Origin: Hadesarchaea archaeon
Lineage (GTDB): Archaea; Hadarchaeota; Hadarchaeia; Hadarchaeales; Hadarchaeaceae
Assembly (NCBI GenBank): GCA_030601665.1
Contig: JAUWBP010000025.1
Span: forward strand, 1 to 10,943
Direction of reading: 5' to 3'
DNA: 10,943 bases
Both the position numbers and the translations under genes were made by a program. Below the pieces are notes generated by a model. That model saw only the letters and a list, made by a program, of their open reading frames with translations, was not told where the DNA came from and did no database searches. Within the stretch, counting starts at the first letter, position 1. Each line of letters starts with the position of its first letter. This document shows, in pieces, positions 1 through 5,320 of this stretch.

Positions 1-252
1 GAAGGCAGCGACGGAGATCGTGTGGTCTAGCTTGCCTGCTGCCAAGACCTTGCCGGGCACGATGATGGTGCTCCCCTCGCTCGAGTAGCGGTTCAGATGG
101 CTAAGGTTGACTTCAGCCCGACTCCTTCTGGGCCGATCGAGTCGCTCCGCTAGGTCGAGCCAGAGTTTCACCCCCTGCTTCTTGCCCCTTGCGCGAAGCT
201 CTCGCACGAGCATCCGCAGCACGGGGTTCGTTGGTCCTGTCGGTCTTGGCAT
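1..252 (-). CDS. rpl18e: Ribosomal protein L18e, N-terminal part (cut by window edge)
   Basis: This is a large-subunit ribosomal protein found in archaea and eukaryotes. The 84 visible residues begin MPRPTGPTNPVLRMLVRELR and continue with a basic stretch (RARGKKQGVKLW), RPRRSRAEVNLSHLNRY and STIIVPGKVLAAGKLDHTIS, which is the L18e/L15 family pattern. The ATG at 252-250 is preceded by AAGGTGT, a GGTG-type ribosome binding site, with a TATA-like TTTTATCC about 40 bases upstream. The reading frame is open to base 1, so the C-terminus and the rest of the usual archaeal L18e-L13-S9-RNA polymerase operon would lie outside the window. In several archaea a tRNA-Leu gene sits directly upstream of this gene in the same orientation. 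Here the nearest upstream minus-strand gene is indeed tRNA-Leu, but 3 kb away, beyond two plus-strand genes. The identification is from recognition of the family sequence, and I am confident of it. Confidence 0.93.
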   Translation of the reverse strand, partial: MPRPTGPTNPVLRMLVRELRARGKKQGVKLWLDLAERLDRPRRSRAEVNLSHLNRYSSEGSTIIVPGKVLAAGKLDHTISVAAF

Positions 253-292
253 CTCGACACCTTAACGATTGACACACTTTCTAGCTTTCTTA

Positions 293-300
293 GGATAAAA
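293..300 (-). promoter_or_regulatory. TATA-like box for rpl18e
   Basis: On the minus strand the sequence reads GGTTTTATCC, an archaeal TATA-like element. Its centre predicts a transcript start near 270, which would leave a leader of about 18 bases containing the AAGGTGT ribosome binding site. The element lies immediately beside the repeat that resembles the tRNA-Leu 3' flank, so the rpl18e promoter may be the sequence that originally followed the tRNA. Confidence 0.4.
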
Positions 301-315
301 CCTATGGTGGTGCGG
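299..315. repeat. Left copy of a direct repeat matching the tRNA-Leu 3' end and flank
   Basis: The plus strand reads AACCTATGGTG, then an extra GTG, then CGG. The right copy at 3330-3343 reads AACCTATGGTGCGG. Read on the minus strand this is CCGCACCACCATAGGTT, against the tRNA-Leu end CCGCACCATAGGTT. The match is 11 bases exact, or 14 with a three-base insertion that duplicates CCA. The repeat bounds a segment of about 3 kb holding the PAS and first DHH genes. Confidence 0.5.
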
Positions 316-569
316 TATTAGGAGTTTGTACCTGTACCCTCCAGAACCCTTGTGGAAAATTTCCCTTTTTAAATTCGATTATCCGATTCGGAATGCAACC
401 ATAGTTTGAAAAGACAACAGGATTTTCTTTCAGATGTTCTTCTTACTTTAAATGGTTGTTTTCGGACGTACAAGAGGATTGGGTTCCCGACAGAGAATAG
501 AGGCCTAGGTATTAATCGAGTTTGTAGCTTCAACGATTAGACAAAATCTACTATTGTTTATTAGAAAAA

Positions 570-576
570 TTTAAAC
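570..576 (+). promoter_or_regulatory. TATA-like box for the PAS gene
   Basis: TTTAAAC within AAATTTAAACC is a good archaeal TATA match. Its centre lies about 25 bases before the TTG at 598, so transcription would start at or very near the first codon. This suggests a leaderless or nearly leaderless mRNA. It also argues against the out-of-frame ATG at 582, which would lie upstream of the transcript start. Confidence 0.4.
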
Positions 577-597
577 CAACCATGCAAAATAAGTTCA

Positions 598-2277
598 TTG
601 GAGGTGAGGATTCTGCGCGATTTAGGAAAAGCGAAAAAAATTGTAAAAGATAAATACGCAGCGCGACGGCTGTTGGCAGAAGAAGAGATAAGAGAGTCAG
701 AGAGGAAATATAGGGAGCTATATGAAACTACTAAAGACGGAATTGCAGCCACAGATCTGGAAGGTAACATCATCGAGTGTAATCAGGCGTTTTTGGACAT
801 GATAGGATATTCCATGGCGAAAATAAGGAATAAAAATATTCTGAACATCACCCCGAAAAAATGGCATAAACTGGTAGCCAAGATAGTCGATGAGATAAAA
901 GCTAGGGGGTATTCTGATGAATTTGAAACAGAATACATCAAAAAAGATGGAACTGTATCCTACATATCCGTTAGGGCGTGGCTAAAAAAGGACAGAGAAG
1001 GCAAGCCTACCGGGATGTGGGTGATAGTTAGGGATATAACGGAAAGAAAGGAAGCCGAAGAGGCGCTGCGAAAAGGCGAGGAAGAATTCAGGCTACCATT
1101 TGAAAGTGCAAAGGACGCAATCATCTGGGCAGATCCCAAGACAGGCTTGATCACTAATTGTAATAAAGCAGCAGAAATCCTTTTAGAGAAAAAAAGAGGG
1201 GAGATTGTAGGACGCCATCAAACAATGATCCATCCACAACATAAAGCGAGATATTATGCTAACATGTTCAAGACACATATAAAACAGAAAGGGGCTGTTG
1301 ACGCTGAGGCGGAGGTAATAACCAAATCAGGAAAATCAAAACCCGTCCACATAACTTCCACTGTAACTTTAGTCGGGGGAAAACCAATAATCCAGGGGAT
1401 ATTCCGCGACATCACCGAGCGCAAGCGTGCGGAGGATGAAAAAGGTAAAATTTTGCATGTGTTAGGAGGGTACGTGAAGGAGCTGGACTGTTTATACGAA
1501 ATGGCAAAGATGGTTGAAATTCCCGGTATTTCATTAGAGGGAATATACCAAGAAACGGCTGATGTAATGCCGCTTGCTTGGCAATATCCTGATATTACCT
1601 GTGCCAGGATAATTGTCGAGGGGCAAGAGTTCAAAACCACTAATTTCAGAGAGACAAAGTGGAAACAGGTGGCTGACGTTAAAGTTGTTGGAAAGAAAGT
1701 TGGCGTGGTGGAAGTCTATTACCTAGAAGAAAAGCCTGAAATCGACGAGGGCCCGTTCCTGAAAGAGGAGAGAAACCTGATCGAAGCGATTACCGAGCGC
1801 TTAGGGGGCATCACCGAGCGCAAGCGTGCGGAGGAGGCGTTCACGAAGTCTGAGGAGAGATACAGGAGGCTGCTGGAGTATTCTGGAAGTGCTATGGTTA
1901 TTATTGAAAAAGATAAGACAATATCATTTGTAAATAAGGAGTTCCAGAAATTAAGCGGCTATTCTAAAAAAGATATAATAGGTAGGAGTTTTCTGGATCT
2001 CATACATAAAAAATACAAAAAGAAAATGGCGGAATATCACGAGGAGAGAAGGAAAAATGGAAAGGCTCCGATAACCTATGAATTTGAAGCCTTTGACAAG
2101 AAGGGTGGGAGAAAGACTATAGAAGTGACGGTAGCAATGGTACCAGGAACTGGTAGATCAACAGCAGCGTTAAGAGATATGACGGAGAGAAAAAAATTAG
2201 AAGAGGAATTAAAACAAATGACGAAAGAATTGAGGAAGCTGAGGGGGGGAATATCCTCGTTCGTCTCTACTTCTTGA
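598..2277 (+). CDS. Multi-PAS sensory protein without a kinase or other output domain
   Basis: This is a 559-residue soluble protein with three PAS sensor domains. PAS1 is about residues 38-150 (KYRELYETTKDGI to VRDITERKEAEE), PAS2 about 163-276 (ending IFRDITERKRAE) and PAS3 about 420-532 (ending ALRDMTERKKLE). Between PAS2 and PAS3, residues about 285-404 form a sensor module common in archaeal and bacterial signalling proteins, recognisable by LAWQYPDITCARI, TNFRETKW and EGPFLKEERNLI. The protein ends in a short coiled-coil-like tail (about 530-549). No H-box, HATPase, GGDEF, methyl-accepting or DNA-binding domain follows, and no transmembrane helix is evident. It may act by protein-protein contact, or it may be a kinase that lost its catalytic half. 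The start is uncertain: TTG 598 or GTG 604 fit a leaderless transcript, while GGAGGTGA at 600-607 has no standard start codon at normal spacing. Codon use is rich in AAA, GAA and ATA, unlike the neighbours. The first DHH gene follows after 27 bases, probably in the same transcript. Confidence 0.85.
   Translation: MEVRILRDLGKAKKIVKDKYAARRLLAEEEIRESERKYRELYETTKDGIAATDLEGNIIECNQAFLDMIGYSMAKIRNKNILNITPKKWHKLVAKIVDEIKARGYSDEFETEYIKKDGTVSYISVRAWLKKDREGKPTGMWVIVRDITERKEAEEALRKGEEEFRLPFESAKDAIIWADPKTGLITNCNKAAEILLEKKRGEIVGRHQTMIHPQHKARYYANMFKTHIKQKGAVDAEAEVITKSGKSKPVHITSTVTLVGGKPIIQGIFRDITERKRAEDEKGKILHVLGGYVKELDCLYEMAKMVEIPGISLEGIYQETADVMPLAWQYPDITCARIIVEGQEFKTTNFRETKWKQVADVKVVGKKVGVVEVYYLEEKPEIDEGPFLKEERNLIEAITERLGGITERKRAEEAFTKSEERYRRLLEYSGSAMVIIEKDKTISFVNKEFQKLSGYSKKDIIGRSFLDLIHKKYKKKMAEYHEERRKNGKAPITYEFEAFDKKGGRKTIEVTVAMVPGTGRSTAALRDMTERKKLEEELKQMTKELRKLRGGISSFVSTS
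1410..1436 (+). repeat. 27-bp exact repeat in a PAS linker, copy 1
   Basis: The 27 bases encode DITERKRAED-type linker sequence at the end of PAS2 and are identical to 1809-1835. They are GC-rich (CACCGAGCGCAAGCGTGCGG core) inside an AT-rich gene. The repeat lies immediately before the non-PAS sensor module. Confidence 0.85.
1809..1835 (+). repeat. 27-bp exact repeat in a PAS linker, copy 2
   Basis: This is identical to 1410-1436 and encodes ITERKRAEE just before PAS3. Together the two copies flank the sensor module at about residues 285-404, so that module could have been gained by recombination between linker sequences. Confidence 0.85.
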
Positions 2278-2304
2278 GGGTTTGTATCAGAATGAGTGGT
2301 TCTT

Positions 2305-3285
2305 ATGGCGAGAGAGGTGGGAATCCTTACCCATAGGGATACTGACGGGGTTTGTGCAGCAGCAATCGCTAAAATTCGCTACCCCGCTGCATACGTTGAT
2401 TTTTGCGAAAACGTGGATGAATTGGCGTCAAGATTGCATGCCTTGCCAGCCTGGGATACAGTCATCATTTCAGATTTGGGGATCAACGTGGCCCAGAAAA
2501 TAGAGTTAGAAAATGCGTTTAAAGAAGCATCCAAGTTCCATAAGATTATTTACATCGACCATCACCTCCTCCCTTCTGGAATAACCCGAAGGACTCTGCC
2601 ATGCCATGCGTTTGTACATAGGACAAACGTTAGCTGTTCCGAACTAGCTATGGATTTCTTCAAACCACCCGTTTCTTTGCAATATATCGCGTTATTGGGG
2701 GCGATAGGGGACTATCAAGAGCATACGAGAAGAATGCGGAGAATGATTGTGAAATACGGCTGGAGGCTGATATATATGGAAGAATTCTTGTTAGAGCAGG
2801 CGATCGAGGCCAGCAGGAAGGACCACTCTTTTAAGCGAAAGATAACCCAAGGGCTCGCTAAAGGTTTATGGCCATCTGAGATACCAGGCCTAATGGGACG
2901 AGCCCGTTCTGGGGCAGAACGGGAAAGAATAATGGAGAAACACGTGAGGAAGAACGTTCGAAGAATCAGTAGAAATATGGCGCTCGTAACTGATGTCCCT
3001 TTCGCGGCAACAGGGTTAGCGGCTTCTTATGCGGTTAAAGTAGCAAACGCTGAGATTGGGATCGGGGCTTGTCGAAAGGGAAATTACACACGCTTTAGCA
3101 TGCGAAGGGATGAAAAGTCAGATCTGAATCTAAACGAACTTGTCATAAAAACGACCTTGAAGATAAGTGGCAGCGGTGGGGGGGGTCATGACGCAGCCGT
3201 GGGTGGAAGAGTCCCCATTCGAAAATTTAACACTTTCTTAAAACAATTAAAACGGGAAATATCCAAGTTAGTATCTGAGGCTTGA
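2305..3285 (+). CDS. DHH/DHHA1 family phosphoesterase, RecJ/NrnA-like (copy 1)
   Basis: A 326-residue protein of the DHH phosphoesterase superfamily, which are Mn-dependent enzymes that hydrolyse single-stranded nucleic acids, short oligonucleotides or cyclic dinucleotides. Metal-binding motifs in order are HRDTDG (10-15), D57 in IISDLGIN, the signature DHH (85-87, YIDHH), D136 in GAIGDY, and the DHHA1 substrate motif GGGGH (290-294), so the active site looks complete. The length fits the short archaeal RecJ-like proteins rather than bacterial RecJ. I chose ATG 2305, which gives MAREVGILTHRD. GTG 2296 would add three residues. The ribosome binding site is weak (GAGTGG). It lies 27 bp after the PAS gene on the same strand, so the two are probably co-transcribed. 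It aligns along its whole length with the DHH protein at 5660-6646. Whether it acts as a nuclease (RecJ/HAN-like), an oligoribonuclease or a cyclic-dinucleotide phosphodiesterase cannot be decided from sequence. Confidence 0.88.
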   Translation: MAREVGILTHRDTDGVCAAAIAKIRYPAAYVDFCENVDELASRLHALPAWDTVIISDLGINVAQKIELENAFKEASKFHKIIYIDHHLLPSGITRRTLPCHAFVHRTNVSCSELAMDFFKPPVSLQYIALLGAIGDYQEHTRRMRRMIVKYGWRLIYMEEFLLEQAIEASRKDHSFKRKITQGLAKGLWPSEIPGLMGRARSGAERERIMEKHVRKNVRRISRNMALVTDVPFAATGLAASYAVKVANAEIGIGACRKGNYTRFSMRRDEKSDLNLNELVIKTTLKISGSGGGGHDAAVGGRVPIRKFNTFLKQLKREISKLVSEA

Positions 3286-3286
3286 G

Positions 3287-3291
3287 TTTTT
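3287..3291 (+). terminator. T-run after the first DHH gene
   Basis: Immediately after the TGA at 3283-3285 the plus strand has GTTTTTCTATTTGC, a five-T run followed by more T-rich sequence. Archaeal RNA polymerase commonly terminates at such runs. No hairpin precedes it. The call rests on the T-run alone. Confidence 0.3.
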
Positions 3292-3329
3292 CTATTTGCA
3301 AATTAACACTTAATGCACCAGCAATTTTT

Positions 3330-3343
3330 AACCTATGGTGCGG
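3330..3343. repeat. Right copy of the direct repeat at the tRNA-Leu 3' end
   Basis: AACCTATGGTGCGG on the plus strand covers the last acceptor bases, discriminator and CCA of tRNA-Leu plus the six bases downstream of it. It matches the left copy at 299-315 apart from a three-base insertion there. Confidence 0.5.
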
Positions 3344-3423
3344 GGGACAGGATTCGAACCTGCGAACCCCTTCGGGACCAGACCCTAAATCTGGCGCCTT
3401 TGACCTGACTTGGCTACCCCCGC
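3336..3423 (-). tRNA. tRNA-Leu(UAG), CCA encoded
   Basis: The gene folds into a full class II tRNA. Acceptor GCGGGGG pairs with CCCCCGC, the D-stem is GCC/GGC, the anticodon stem is CCAGA/TCTGG around loop TTTAGGG (anticodon TAG, reading CUA and related Leu codons), the variable arm is long (TCCCGAAGGGGTTC), and the T-arm is GCAGG-TTCGAAT-CCTGT. The discriminator is A and CCA is encoded (plus-strand 3336-3338). There is no intron. The long variable arm together with the anticodon makes leucine secure. The gene points towards rpl18e, its usual neighbour in several archaea, but is separated from it by the PAS-DHH pair. Confidence 0.97.
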
Positions 3424-3446
3424 CCAGTCAGATTTCATCACCAAAA

Positions 3447-3454
3447 GATAAAAA
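3447..3454 (-). promoter_or_regulatory. TATA box for tRNA-Leu
   Basis: The minus strand reads GTTTTTATC, centred 27 bases before the first base of tRNA-Leu, which is the expected archaeal spacing. The same T-rich stretch directly follows the stop codon of the Zn-binding protein gene and could also end its transcript. Confidence 0.55.
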
Positions 3455-3667
3455 CTACCACATCTTGCCCGGCTTTTCCCTACCTAGAGCCTCGCGCTGG
3501 GCCATCCGCTCGAAGCGCGCCTGCTTCTTTCCTTCCTTGTAACAGTTCTTGCAGTACGATTTTCCCATCGTTCGCTTAGCGCATGCGCGGTGGAGCTCGG
3601 CGCCGCAACTCGAGCACTCAGTGGTCGGCAGCTCGAGAGATTTACCGCAGGTGGGACAATCTGGCAT
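3455..3667 (-). CDS. Small Zn-binding (double Zn-ribbon/treble-clef-like) protein
   Basis: A 70-residue protein, MPDCPTCGKSLELPTTECSS at the start. It has four metal-ligand pairs: C4-x2-C7, C18-x2-C21, H26-x2-C29 and C39-x2-C42, enough for two zinc sites, possibly a cross-brace or treble-clef fold. The C-terminal third (about 43-70) is strongly charged and helical (KEGKKQARFERMAQREAL). The start is supported by TTGGTGATTAC directly before the ATG and by a TATA-like AGTTTAAGT about 45 bases upstream. I do not recognise a named family. Roles in binding nucleic acid or protein would fit, but there is no direct evidence. Its stop lies next to the tRNA-Leu promoter. Confidence 0.75.
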   Translation of the reverse strand: MPDCPTCGKSLELPTTECSSCGAELHRACAKRTMGKSYCKNCYKEGKKQARFERMAQREALGREKPGKMW

Positions 3668-3707
3668 GTAATCACCAACTAGATCACATCAAAATCTGAG
3701 CTTCGCT

Positions 3708-3716
3708 ACTTAAACT
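3708..3716 (-). promoter_or_regulatory. TATA-like box for the Zn-binding protein gene
   Basis: AGTTTAAGT on the minus strand predicts a transcript start near 3686. That gives a leader of about 19 bases including the GGTGAT ribosome binding site at 3671-3676. Confidence 0.4.
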
Positions 3717-3721
3717 TGTGG

Positions 3722-3733
3722 AAAAAAGAAAAA
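3722..3733 (-). terminator. Poly-T terminator after the second membrane protein gene
   Basis: The minus strand reads CCTTTTTCTTTTTTCC about 20 bases past the stop codon of the 3752-4147 gene. Two adjacent runs of five and six T are a typical archaeal intrinsic terminator. It separates the membrane protein pair from the Zn-binding protein gene. Confidence 0.55.
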
Positions 3734-3751
3734 GGTTGAGAATTATTCGTT

Positions 3752-4147
3752 TCAGAGCTTAGCTCGTGTTCTTTGGATAAATGCTTGGTAGGCCGCGAAG
3801 AGGGTCACTAGGCCAGCAAGGATGGTCAAATAAAGGCCCCAGCTCGGTTGCCCGGTTAAGCTTGTCAAACCACCGAAGAATACCACGAACCCGGTCATCA
3901 CCGAAACGCTGAGGATTGGAAAAACTAATTCTAAAGTCGGGCTTCGAATGTAACCAAGAGAAACAGCTGCGGAACTGAGCATTATCAGTGCGATGAATAT
4001 TGTTAACTTGCCGCCACCTATATCCCAGCCGCTTACGCCGGAGTACCACGGCGCTATGGCTCCGATGATAAGGAGAAGTGCCGCGATATTCAAGATGATT
4101 CCTGGGGAGTTCAGGATGTCTGCAATGGAAATGGGCTTCTTTACCAC
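3752..4147 (-). CDS. Four-helix membrane protein, paralogue of its upstream neighbour
   Basis: A 131-residue hydrophobic protein with four predicted membrane segments at about residues 13-33, 46-66, 70-92 and 102-122. It has no recognisable catalytic motif and no clear signal peptide. It shares IGAIAPW in the first helix and WGLYLTILAGL in the last helix with the neighbouring 4195-4608 protein, so the two are diverged tandem duplicates. The GTG start at 4147 is supported by GAGGTGA four bases upstream and by a TATA-like TTTATAAG at 4182-4189. The function is unknown. Small four-helix proteins of this kind are common in archaeal genomes as uncharacterised DUF families. Confidence 0.75.
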   Translation of the reverse strand: MVKKPISIADILNSPGIILNIAALLLIIGAIAPWYSGVSGWDIGGGKLTIFIALIMLSSAAVSLGYIRSPTLELVFPILSVSVMTGFVVFFGGLTSLTGQPSWGLYLTILAGLVTLFAAYQAFIQRTRAKL

Positions 4148-4181
4148 ATCTTCACCTCTCTCAGATTTTTACCCGCCAACC

Positions 4182-4190
4182 CTTATAAAC
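4182..4190 (-). promoter_or_regulatory. TATA box for the 3752-4147 membrane protein gene
   Basis: GTTTATAAG on the minus strand, a strong archaeal TATA match, lies in the 47-bp gap between the two membrane protein genes. It predicts a start near 4160, just before the GAGGTGA site at 4152-4158. The downstream paralogue can therefore be transcribed on its own. Confidence 0.5.
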
Positions 4191-4194
4191 TCAT

Positions 4195-4608
4195 TTAACC
4201 CTTCGGGAGGGCTGGTTGCTCCCGCCGGTAGAGTTGGTAGGCCACGTAAAGCCCGAACAGGCCGGCGAGGATCGTGAGATAGAGCCCCCACCCCGGCGAG
4301 GCAAGGGGGCTGAGTCCCAGCCAGTAGGCGACTGCCGCAAAGATACCGAGTAAACACCCCAGCACCCCAATTCCAGCGTTCGACAAGGGCTTCCGCGCGT
4401 CGAGTAGTTTTATCCTTAGAAACTCGTAGTTCACGAGCGTCCCCAGAAGCAGGAGCATCCCACCGGTGAATGTGGCCGCGCCCTGCCAATGCCCGAGCGC
4501 GTTCTTGGATTGCACATCAAGGACCTCCCACGGAGCGAAGGCGCCGATGAACATGAGTACGCACACGATGCCAAGTAAGAACTCGGGCTTGGCCGCATCT
4601 TCCATCAT
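4195..4608 (-). CDS. Four-helix membrane protein, paralogue of its downstream neighbour
   Basis: About 137 residues, starting MMEDAAKPEFLLGIVCVLMF. It has four predicted membrane helices with the same layout as the 3752-4147 protein and the shared motifs IGAFAPW (helix 1) and GWGLYLTILAGL (helix 4). ATG 4608 is preferred. A TTG at 4617 would add three residues. Upstream are a weak GGGGCGA site and a TATA-like CTTTTAAAC at 4648-4656. It is GC-richer than its paralogue, and the middle helices have diverged while the last helix is nearly identical. The function is unknown. Confidence 0.75.
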   Translation of the reverse strand: MMEDAAKPEFLLGIVCVLMFIGAFAPWEVLDVQSKNALGHWQGAATFTGGMLLLLGTLVNYEFLRIKLLDARKPLSNAGIGVLGCLLGIFAAVAYWLGLSPLASPGWGLYLTILAGLFGLYVAYQLYRREQPALPKG

Positions 4609-4647
4609 TCGCCCCAACTAATCCCACTCGTTTAATTGAACGCGGAT

Positions 4648-4656
4648 GTTTAAAAG
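4648..4656 (-). promoter_or_regulatory. TATA-like box for the 4195-4608 membrane protein gene
   Basis: CTTTTAAAC on the minus strand predicts a transcript start near 4625, about 17 bases before the ATG at 4608. It sits just past the stop codon of the flavin reductase-like gene. Confidence 0.4.
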
Positions 4657-4661
4657 TTTCG

Positions 4662-5222
4662 TCAGAGTCCTGGTCTCAGCAGTTCCTTGCTCAGGCTCGC
4701 GTAGGAATCTCCGCTGACCTGGTAGAAATTCCGAACGCGCTCGATGTCCATGAATTGACCGTCGAATGTGCCCTCGTTTGCACACGCGGCGACCACCTCG
4801 CCGATGAAAAGGGTGTGGTCACCAGTAGTGAGCTGATCTACGAGCTTGCACTCCAAGTGGGCAACGCACTCTTCAATAATCGGCGCTTGGACGATTTTCG
4901 CGGGCTTGGCCGTCAACCCGAACTCGGAGAACTTGTCGTGCATGCGCCCAGAAACCCTGCCACATTTGATCGCTTTGTCGAGGATTTCAACCGTTGGGAT
5001 GTTTACCACGAACTCGCGGGCGCTCGAGATGAGCTCGTGTGAGTATCGACGGGAGGCGACTAGGATTCCCACGAGCGGAGGGTTCGCGGAAAGCGTAGTG
5101 GACCAAGCGATAGTGATTATGTTGGGTTTCTTGGTCTTGGGGTCTATGCAACTGACGAGGACGACCAGCCGCGGATAAATTAGCCTGTAAGCTTTCGTGT
5201 TCGACACTTCTATTTTTCCCAT
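4662..5222 (-). CDS. Flavin reductase-like (FMN-binding split-barrel) protein
   Basis: A 186-residue protein starting MGKIEVSNTKAYRLIYPRLV. It has the hallmarks of the flavin reductase-like/flavoredoxin family (FMN-binding split barrel): RLIYPRLVVLVSCID, NIITIAWST, LSANPPLVGILVASRRYSHELI, EFVVNIP and GDHTLFIGEV. Members bind FMN and serve as NAD(P)H:FMN oxidoreductases or electron carriers. The length is normal. The open frame extends upstream to 5267, but that part (TRVRIPPGAP) is a translation of the tRNA-Glu gene and is not real. The ATG at 5222 is preceded by GTGATGAA. The start lies only 15 bp after the tRNA-Glu 3' end, so any separate TATA box would have to lie inside the tRNA. Co-transcription with the tRNA is likely. 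The exact electron partner cannot be told from sequence. Confidence 0.87.
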   Translation of the reverse strand: MGKIEVSNTKAYRLIYPRLVVLVSCIDPKTKKPNIITIAWSTTLSANPPLVGILVASRRYSHELISSAREFVVNIPTVEILDKAIKCGRVSGRMHDKFSEFGLTAKPAKIVQAPIIEECVAHLECKLVDQLTTGDHTLFIGEVVAACANEGTFDGQFMDIERVRNFYQVSGDSYASLSKELLRPGL

Positions 5223-5272
5223 TTCATCACGTGAGGGTGCCCCGGGCGGGATTCGAACCCGCGTCACAGCCT

Positions 5273-5288
5273 TTCTCTGTCTAGAACT
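5273..5288 (-). other. Anticodon-loop intron of tRNA-Glu (position 37/38), 16 bases
   Basis: This is the canonical archaeal intron position. The four-pair central helix is exon C32-T33-T34-T35 with intron AGAG (one T-G wobble). The bulges are CG^A on the 5' side and AA^A on the 3' side, each cut after its second base, which is the substrate form for the tRNA splicing endonuclease. A short inner stem (GTT/GAC) closes the intron. Confidence 0.85.
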
Positions 5289-5305
5289 CGAAAGGGCTGC
5301 ATGAT

Positions 5306-5320
5306 TTCGGCGCTTATGCT
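5306..5320 (-). other. D-loop intron of tRNA-Glu (between positions 20b and 21), 15 bases
   Basis: This is a non-canonical intron. The central helix is exon C-G18-G19-T20 with intron GCCG (one T-G wobble). The bulges are CA^A and AA^A, and the inner stem is GC-ATAA-GC. The bases around the junction are A-rich, so the exact cut could shift by one or two bases without changing the mature tRNA. Without its removal the D-arm cannot form. Confidence 0.8.

Larger units (their letters stand above)
253..597. other. AT-rich intergenic region between rpl18e and the PAS gene
   Basis: No convincing coding frame, tRNA or box C/D or H/ACA RNA was seen here. It holds the divergent promoters of rpl18e and the PAS gene, a partial copy of the tRNA-Leu 3' end and flank (299-315), a short perfect inverted repeat GGAAA-A-TTTCC at 354-364 followed by a TATA-like TTTTTAAATTC, and otherwise AT-rich sequence. 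If the PAS-DHH segment was inserted, this gap would be its left end. Confidence 0.5.

Noticed and set aside
261..560. Loose direct repeat AACGATTGACA (264-274) and AACGATTAGACA (533-544).
   Set aside because: It is short, gapped and AT-rich, with no link to any gene end. It is probably chance.
582..653. ATG at 582 with a 23-residue frame that would join the PAS frame if the A-run at 634-640 were one base shorter.
   Set aside because: The TATA box at 570-576 places the transcript start near 598, after this ATG, and the 598 frame is open without any correction. A sequencing error in the A-run cannot be excluded, but nothing requires one.
2220..2305. A frameshifted histidine kinase domain after the PAS gene.
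   Set aside because: No HisKA or HATPase sequence was found in any frame between the PAS stop and the DHH start. The kinase part is absent rather than out of frame.
5223..5267. N-terminal extension of the flavin reductase frame.
   Set aside because: TRVRIPPGAP is a well-known false translation of tRNA T-arm sequence. The real start is ATG 5222.
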